Assembly (NCBI RefSeq): GCF_018417635.1
Contig: NZ_CP071007.1
Span: forward strand, 1,550,501-1,614,500
Direction: 5' to 3'
From: Pseudomonas sp. SORT22
GTDB taxonomy: Bacteria > Pseudomonadota > Gammaproteobacteria > Pseudomonadales > Pseudomonadaceae
DNA: 64,000 bases
The position numbers were made by a program, and so were the translations under genes. The notes below the pieces were generated by a model, which saw only the letters and a program-made list of their open reading frames with translations, had not been told where the DNA came from and ran no database searches. Shown in pieces: positions 60,368 to 64,000 of this stretch (its first letter is position 1; each line of letters starts with the position of its first letter).

Positions 60368-60430
60368 ATCGCGGGGCAAGTCGAGTCGTCGCACCGCCGC
60401 TCCCACAGGAGCGGCTTGCCCCGCGATGGC
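60368..60430. repeat. REP-type palindromic element
   Basis: ATCGCGGGGCAAGTCGAGTC, then GTCGCACCGCCGCTCCCAC, then AGGAGCGGCTTGCCCCGCGAT closing the palindrome. Near-identical to 32134–32199, but here the right arm is complete. It lies between two convergent genes and could end transcription of both. Confidence 0.85.
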
Positions 60431-60435
60431 TTCAA

Positions 60436-61089
60436 TCATTTCCAGCTATGAATCGGCCAGCCTTGAGTCTCGGCCTGCTCGCGCAACACCGGATCCGGAT
60501 TGACCACATGCGGGAAATCCACCTTCAGCAGCAACGGCAGGTCGTTGCGTGAATCCGAGTAGAAACTCGCGCCTTCAAGGTTCTCTTCTTCCTGGTCGAG
60601 CCATTCCAGCAAACGGGTGATCTTGCCTTCGCGGTAGGTCAGCACGCCCTTGGTCTTGCCGTTGTAAACACCGCGCTCAACCTCCAGCTCAATGCCGAGA
60701 ATCTCATCGATGCCCAGACGTTCGGCAATCGGCTTGACCAGGTGGGTGCCGGAAGCCGAAATCACCAGGATCCGGTCGCCGGCCTTGCGGTGGGCGGCGA
60801 TGGTCTTGGTGGCGTCGCTGAAGATGATCGGTTCGATGAAATCTTCCACCCAGGGCGCTACAAGGTGCTCGACTTCTTCCGGGGTGCGGCCGATCAAAGG
60901 TTCCAGGCTGAAGGCCATGTAGTCTTCCATGCGCAGCTTGCCATGGCTGTAGGCGTCCATCAGTTCGTTGTTGGTGCGCATGAAAGACGCTGGATCGACC
61001 CAGCCCAGACGGCCCATCTGCTCGCTCCAGAGCGTGGCGCAGTCACCGTGGATCAGGGTTTCATCCAGATCGAAAATCGCGAGTGCCAT
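60436..61089 (-). CDS. HAD-family phosphatase (SerB/CicA-like)
   Basis: A 217-residue HAD-superfamily hydrolase. Motif I IFDLDETLIHGD (nucleophile Asp near residue 5), a helical cap, motif II ILVISASGTHLV, and motif III/IV SDSRNDLPLLLKV. HAD-IB type, related to phosphoserine phosphatase and CicA. Its start ATG at 61089 is 26 bp from the ABC ATPase gene on the same strand, which suggests it works with the imported substrate, perhaps as a phosphomonoesterase. Confidence 0.9.
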   Translation of the reverse strand: MALAIFDLDETLIHGDCATLWSEQMGRLGWVDPASFMRTNNELMDAYSHGKLRMEDYMAFSLEPLIGRTPEEVEHLVAPWVEDFIEPIIFSDATKTIAAHRKAGDRILVISASGTHLVKPIAERLGIDEILGIELEVERGVYNGKTKGVLTYREGKITRLLEWLDQEEENLEGASFYSDSRNDLPLLLKVDFPHVVNPDPVLREQAETQGWPIHSWK

Positions 61090-61114
61090 ATTCAGAAAAA
61101 CTCCTGTGCAACCC

Positions 61115-62104
61115 TCAGGCGACTTCGCAGAGGGCGGTGGGATCGATCGACAAGGATACCCGCTGGCCGTCCGGGTGCAGGTCGGCGGACGAGCGGTTGA
61201 GCACATCGACCAGCAATTCTACCCCGCGCGCTTCAACCCGGTAGCGGATCACGTTGCCCAGCAGGCTGTGGCTGCGTACCAGCCCCTCCCGCTCGCCGTC
61301 CAGGCTCAGGGCGATGGCTTCCGGGCGAATTGCCAGGCGGCTGTTCACCGGGCGCTGCAGCAGGCGGCTGGCGCTGTCGGCGTCGAGCAGGTTGTAGTTG
61401 CCGATAAAGCCTGCGGCGAACACGTCCACCGGCGCGGTATAGAGGGTTTCGGCATCGCCGCTCTGGACGATGCGGCCCTGGTTCATGAGGAAGATGCGAT
61501 CGGACATGGTCAGCGCTTCTTCCTGGTCGTGGGTGACGAAGATGGTGGTCAGGCCCAGCTCGCGCTGGATCGCGCGGATCTGCTCGCGCAGGTGCTTGCG
61601 AATCCGCGCATCCAGCGCCGACAGCGGCTCGTCGAGCAGCAGCAGGCGCGGGCGGGTGACCAGCGAGCGGGCCAGGGCCACGCGCTGGCACTGGCCGCCG
61701 GACAACTGGTGCGGGTAGCGCCGGGCGAAGTCCTGCAGCTCGACCAGTTGCAGTACCTCGCGGACCCGCGCCTGGCTGTCGTCGCTGTTGACCTTCTGCA
61801 TGCGCAGGCCGAAGGCGACGTTCTGTTCGACGGTCATGTTGGGGAACAGCGCATAGCTCTGGAACACCATGCCGATCCCGCGTTTTTGCGGGCTGAGCGG
61901 CACCAGGTCGGTGCCATCGAGCAAGATGCGCCCGCTGTCCACCGCGGTCAGCCCGGCGATACAGCGCAGCAGGGTGGACTTGCCGCAGCCGGACGGGCCG
62001 AGCAGGGTAACGAATTCGCCGCGTTCGATCTGGCAGTTGATGTCGTTGAACACCGGGCTGCCGGCATAGCTTTTTTGCAGGTTCTGTACGCTGACAAAGC
62101 TCAT
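61115..62104 (-). CDS. ABC importer ATP-binding protein
   Basis: A 329-residue ATPase of the spermidine/putrescine–phosphonate–iron branch. Walker A GPSGCGKSTLLR, Q-loop VFQSYALFPNM, signature LSGGQCQRVALARSL (the usual third Q is C), Walker B LLLLDEPLSALDA and switch THDQEEALTMSD. A TOBE-like domain ends the chain (from ~240). It overlaps nothing but lies one base from the permease gene. It drives two permeases at 62106 and 62890. Confidence 0.94.
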   Translation of the reverse strand: MSFVSVQNLQKSYAGSPVFNDINCQIERGEFVTLLGPSGCGKSTLLRCIAGLTAVDSGRILLDGTDLVPLSPQKRGIGMVFQSYALFPNMTVEQNVAFGLRMQKVNSDDSQARVREVLQLVELQDFARRYPHQLSGGQCQRVALARSLVTRPRLLLLDEPLSALDARIRKHLREQIRAIQRELGLTTIFVTHDQEEALTMSDRIFLMNQGRIVQSGDAETLYTAPVDVFAAGFIGNYNLLDADSASRLLQRPVNSRLAIRPEAIALSLDGEREGLVRSHSLLGNVIRYRVEARGVELLVDVLNRSSADLHPDGQRVSLSIDPTALCEVA

Positions 62105-62105
62105 A

Positions 62106-62903
62106 TCAGGACTTGTCCTTGTTCAGGCGGTTGGCTGCCCAGGTCAGCGCCAGCACGAAGAGGAAATAGGAAACCACCAGGGCACTGTTGAAGTGGCCAC
62201 TGCTGTTACGCATGTTGTTGAGGTACACCTGCAGGGTCTCGTAGCGGGTGCCGACCAGCAGGTTGGCGAACACGAACTCGCCGAACAGGAACGAGAACGA
62301 CAGCAGCAAGGCCACCATCAGGCCCTTGCGCAGGTTTGGCAGCACCACCAGGAACGCCGCCTGGAAGGTGCTGGCGCCCAGCAACTGGGCGGCGTCCATC
62401 AAGTCGCGCAGGTTGATCGCCTGCAGGTTGTTGGTGATCGCCCGGTACATGAACGGCAAGGCTACGGTGAAGTAGCAACCGATAAGGATCCACGGCGTGC
62501 CGACCATGGCCATCGGCCCCGAGCCGTAGAGCTGCAGCAGGCCCACCGACGACACCACCGGCGGCACCGCGAAGGGCAGCAGGATGAGGATGTTCATCAG
62601 CGCATCGAGGCGCGGGAAGTGGTAATGCACCACGAACAGCAGCGGCAATATCAACAGCACCGACAACAGCAGGGCGCCGACACACACCAGCAGCGACTGG
62701 CCGAAGGCGGCGAGAAAGCGCGGGTCGCTCCATAGCGCCAGGTACCACTTGAAGGTCAGGCCGCTGGGCAGCAGGCTCGCCGACCAGCTGGTGGCCAGCG
62801 AGTAGAGCAGGGTGCCGGCCAGCGGCAGCAAGAGGATGATGAACAGCAAGTAGACCACCAGGCGGTGGTACAGCGACGAGGTGCCCGGTTCAGCGCGCGA
62901 CAT
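62106..62903 (-). CDS. ABC importer permease, second subunit
   Basis: A 265-residue inner-membrane protein with about six helices of the BPD_transp_1 fold. The EAA loop (coupling to the ATPase) is LRDLMDAAQLLGASTFQAAFLVVLPNLRKG. Starts at the ATG read from 62903, overlapping the preceding permease by 14 bp. Forms the translocator with the next permease. Confidence 0.93.
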   Translation of the reverse strand: MSRAEPGTSSLYHRLVVYLLFIILLLPLAGTLLYSLATSWSASLLPSGLTFKWYLALWSDPRFLAAFGQSLLVCVGALLLSVLLILPLLFVVHYHFPRLDALMNILILLPFAVPPVVSSVGLLQLYGSGPMAMVGTPWILIGCYFTVALPFMYRAITNNLQAINLRDLMDAAQLLGASTFQAAFLVVLPNLRKGLMVALLLSFSFLFGEFVFANLLVGTRYETLQVYLNNMRNSSGHFNSALVVSYFLFVLALTWAANRLNKDKS

Positions 62904-63732
62904 GGTAGCTCCGCTTCAATAGCCATTGATGGACGAAGGTCACCAGGGTCATCAGCCCGACCAGGATGACCGCCAGGGCGCTGGCCAGGTTCGGGTCCAG
63001 CGAGATGTCGCCGGCCACCAGCGCGGCGATGCGGATCGGCAGCACGTTGAAGTTGCCGGTGGTCAGCGCATAGACCGTGGCATAGGCGCCCAGGGCGTTG
63101 GCCAGGAGGATCACGAAGGTGCCCAGCAGCGCCGGGGTCAGCACCGGCAGGCCGATGTGCCGCCAGTATTGCCAGGCGCCAGCGCCGAGCAGCTCGGCGG
63201 ACTCGCGCCAGTCTTCGCGCAGGGCGTCGAAGGCCGGGTAGAGCAGCAGCACGCCGAGGGGGATCTGGAAATAGGTGTAGAGGATGATCAGCCCGGTCTT
63301 GGAGTAGAGGTTGAAGTCTTCGATGATCCCGGCCTGCTTCAGCAGCATGGTCAGCGCGCCGTTGAAGCCGAGCAGGATGATGAAGGCGAAGGCCAGCGGC
63401 ACCCCGGAGAAGTTGCTGGTCATGTTGGCGAAGGCGTTGACGAAATCGCGCAGGCGCGAGTCGACCCGGCGCAACGAGTAGCTGCCGAGGATGGCGATGA
63501 GGATGCCGAACAGGCTCGACCAGAAGCTGATCTCCAGGCTGTGCTGGATCGCCTGGCGGTAGAACCTGGAACTGAATATCTTGCTGAAATTGTCCAGGCC
63601 CCAGCTTGATTCCACCTGCACGCTGTGGAGCATGACCCAGGCCAGCGGGGCGATCTGGAAGATGATGAAAAACACCGCGAAAGGCACCAGGCAGAGCAGG
63701 GCCAGCCATTTGCCGCGCTTGATCGAATTCAC
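62890..63732 (-). CDS. ABC importer permease, first subunit
   Basis: A 280-residue membrane protein, six helices. The EAA loop is LREDWRESAELLGAGAWQYWRHIGLPVLTP. A GTG start at 63732 is used: it sits behind GGAG and overlaps the upstream stop (GTGA). The longer in-frame extension reads into the phosphatase gene and is rejected. The substrate-binding protein gene is not in the window. Confidence 0.9.
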   Translation of the reverse strand: MNSIKRGKWLALLCLVPFAVFFIIFQIAPLAWVMLHSVQVESSWGLDNFSKIFSSRFYRQAIQHSLEISFWSSLFGILIAILGSYSLRRVDSRLRDFVNAFANMTSNFSGVPLAFAFIILLGFNGALTMLLKQAGIIEDFNLYSKTGLIILYTYFQIPLGVLLLYPAFDALREDWRESAELLGAGAWQYWRHIGLPVLTPALLGTFVILLANALGAYATVYALTTGNFNVLPIRIAALVAGDISLDPNLASALAVILVGLMTLVTFVHQWLLKRSYHVAR

Positions 63733-64000
63733 TTGAGCAGCTCCCGGCATACCGGTTTGTCGTGGGGCACGCCGAGCAACTCGCAAATGGTGCCACACAG
63801 TTCGGTCTGCAGCGGCTTGGCCGCCGGGTCGAGGCTGAACGCCTGGCCAAAGACGAACAGCGGCACTTCGCGCTCTTCGGCCAGCAGGCCGTTGTGCGAG
63901 CGGTCGTTGTTCATGCCGTGGTCGGCGGTCACCAATACCTGATAGCCCTCTTCGAGCCAGGTGCGCAGGTAATCGGCCAGAAGAATATCGGCGCTGCGCG
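63729..64000 (-). CDS. alkaline phosphatase superfamily protein, 5' part outside window
   Basis: Only the C-terminal ~90 residues are in the window. They include QVLVTADHGMNNDRSHNG, whose metal-binding Asp-His (TADHG) is characteristic of nucleotide pyrophosphatase/phosphonoacetate hydrolase-like enzymes, and LFVFGQAF. It overlaps the permease start by 4 bp and so belongs to the ABC operon. Together with the HAD gene this suggests uptake and breakdown of a phosphonate, phosphodiester or similar phosphorus compound. Confidence 0.82.
   Translation of the reverse strand, partial: RSADILLADYLRTWLEEGYQVLVTADHGMNNDRSHNGLLAEEREVPLFVFGQAFSLDPAAKPLQTELCGTICELLGVPHDKPVCRELLK

Overview
The window is chromosomal DNA of a fluorescent Pseudomonas, most like the P. 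putida group. The support is high GC content, Pseudomonas-type gene neighbourhoods (purM–DUF2066–PerM–hda; the cobO-to-cobS block followed by a FadL-type porin; rdgC–tRNA-Val/tRNA-Asp–hscC), and putida-style REP units. I see no insertion sequence, CRISPR array, rRNA or integrase. It is mostly core genome with a few accessory or lineage-specific genes.

Layout. 1–8.3 kb: purM (cut by the window edge), a DUF2066 protein, a PerM-type permease, the replication-initiation regulator hda, two tandem NlpC/P60 lipoproteins, an O-methyltransferase, a PQQ-type sugar dehydrogenase and an orphan gene. 8.4–17.6 kb: an adenosylcobalamin riboswitch followed by ten tightly coupled late cobalamin genes (cobO, cobB, bluB, cbiB, cobC, cobQ, cobU, cobT, an alpha-ribazole phosphatase, cobS). 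17.6–24.7 kb: a MarR/MFS pair with palindromic operators, glutathione peroxidase, a LysR regulator, a FadL-like porin, a phage-like orphan, and a ~970-bp stretch with no convincing gene that holds an inverted pair of DnaA boxes. 24.7–38.1 kb: Sel1 protein, rmuC, an SSS-domain hybrid histidine kinase, a TetR/MFS pair, further transporters, an MFS–acyltransferase fusion, a guanidine-II riboswitch with its guanidinium exporter, and rdgC.

38.2–44.5 kb: tRNA-Val and tRNA-Asp, then the specialised Hsp70 hscC facing a large membrane-anchored J-like protein and a DUF1266 protein, then a methionine aminopeptidase. 44.6–51.8 kb: nitrate and nitrite assimilation. A nitrate reductase fused to a flavoprotein reductase is followed by nirBD. 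Each unit has a sigma-54-type promoter (GG-N10-GC) and a leader with two A1/G4 hexaloop hairpins overlapping an intrinsic terminator, the layout of NasT (ANTAR) antitermination. 51.8–64 kb: LysR regulator, FKBP lipoprotein, a second DnaA-box pair of the same geometry, a DUF1232 protein, a possible antitoxin-like HTH/orphan pair, an EAL–CBS–GGDEF protein, the protease prc, a quinone oxidoreductase, and an ABC import operon with HAD and alkaline-phosphatase-superfamily enzymes that runs off the right edge.

The most interesting regulation is in non-coding DNA: the paired nitrogen-control leaders, two DnaA-box inverted repeats with the same 5-nt spacing, the guanidine-II switch, and several self-evident repressor operators.
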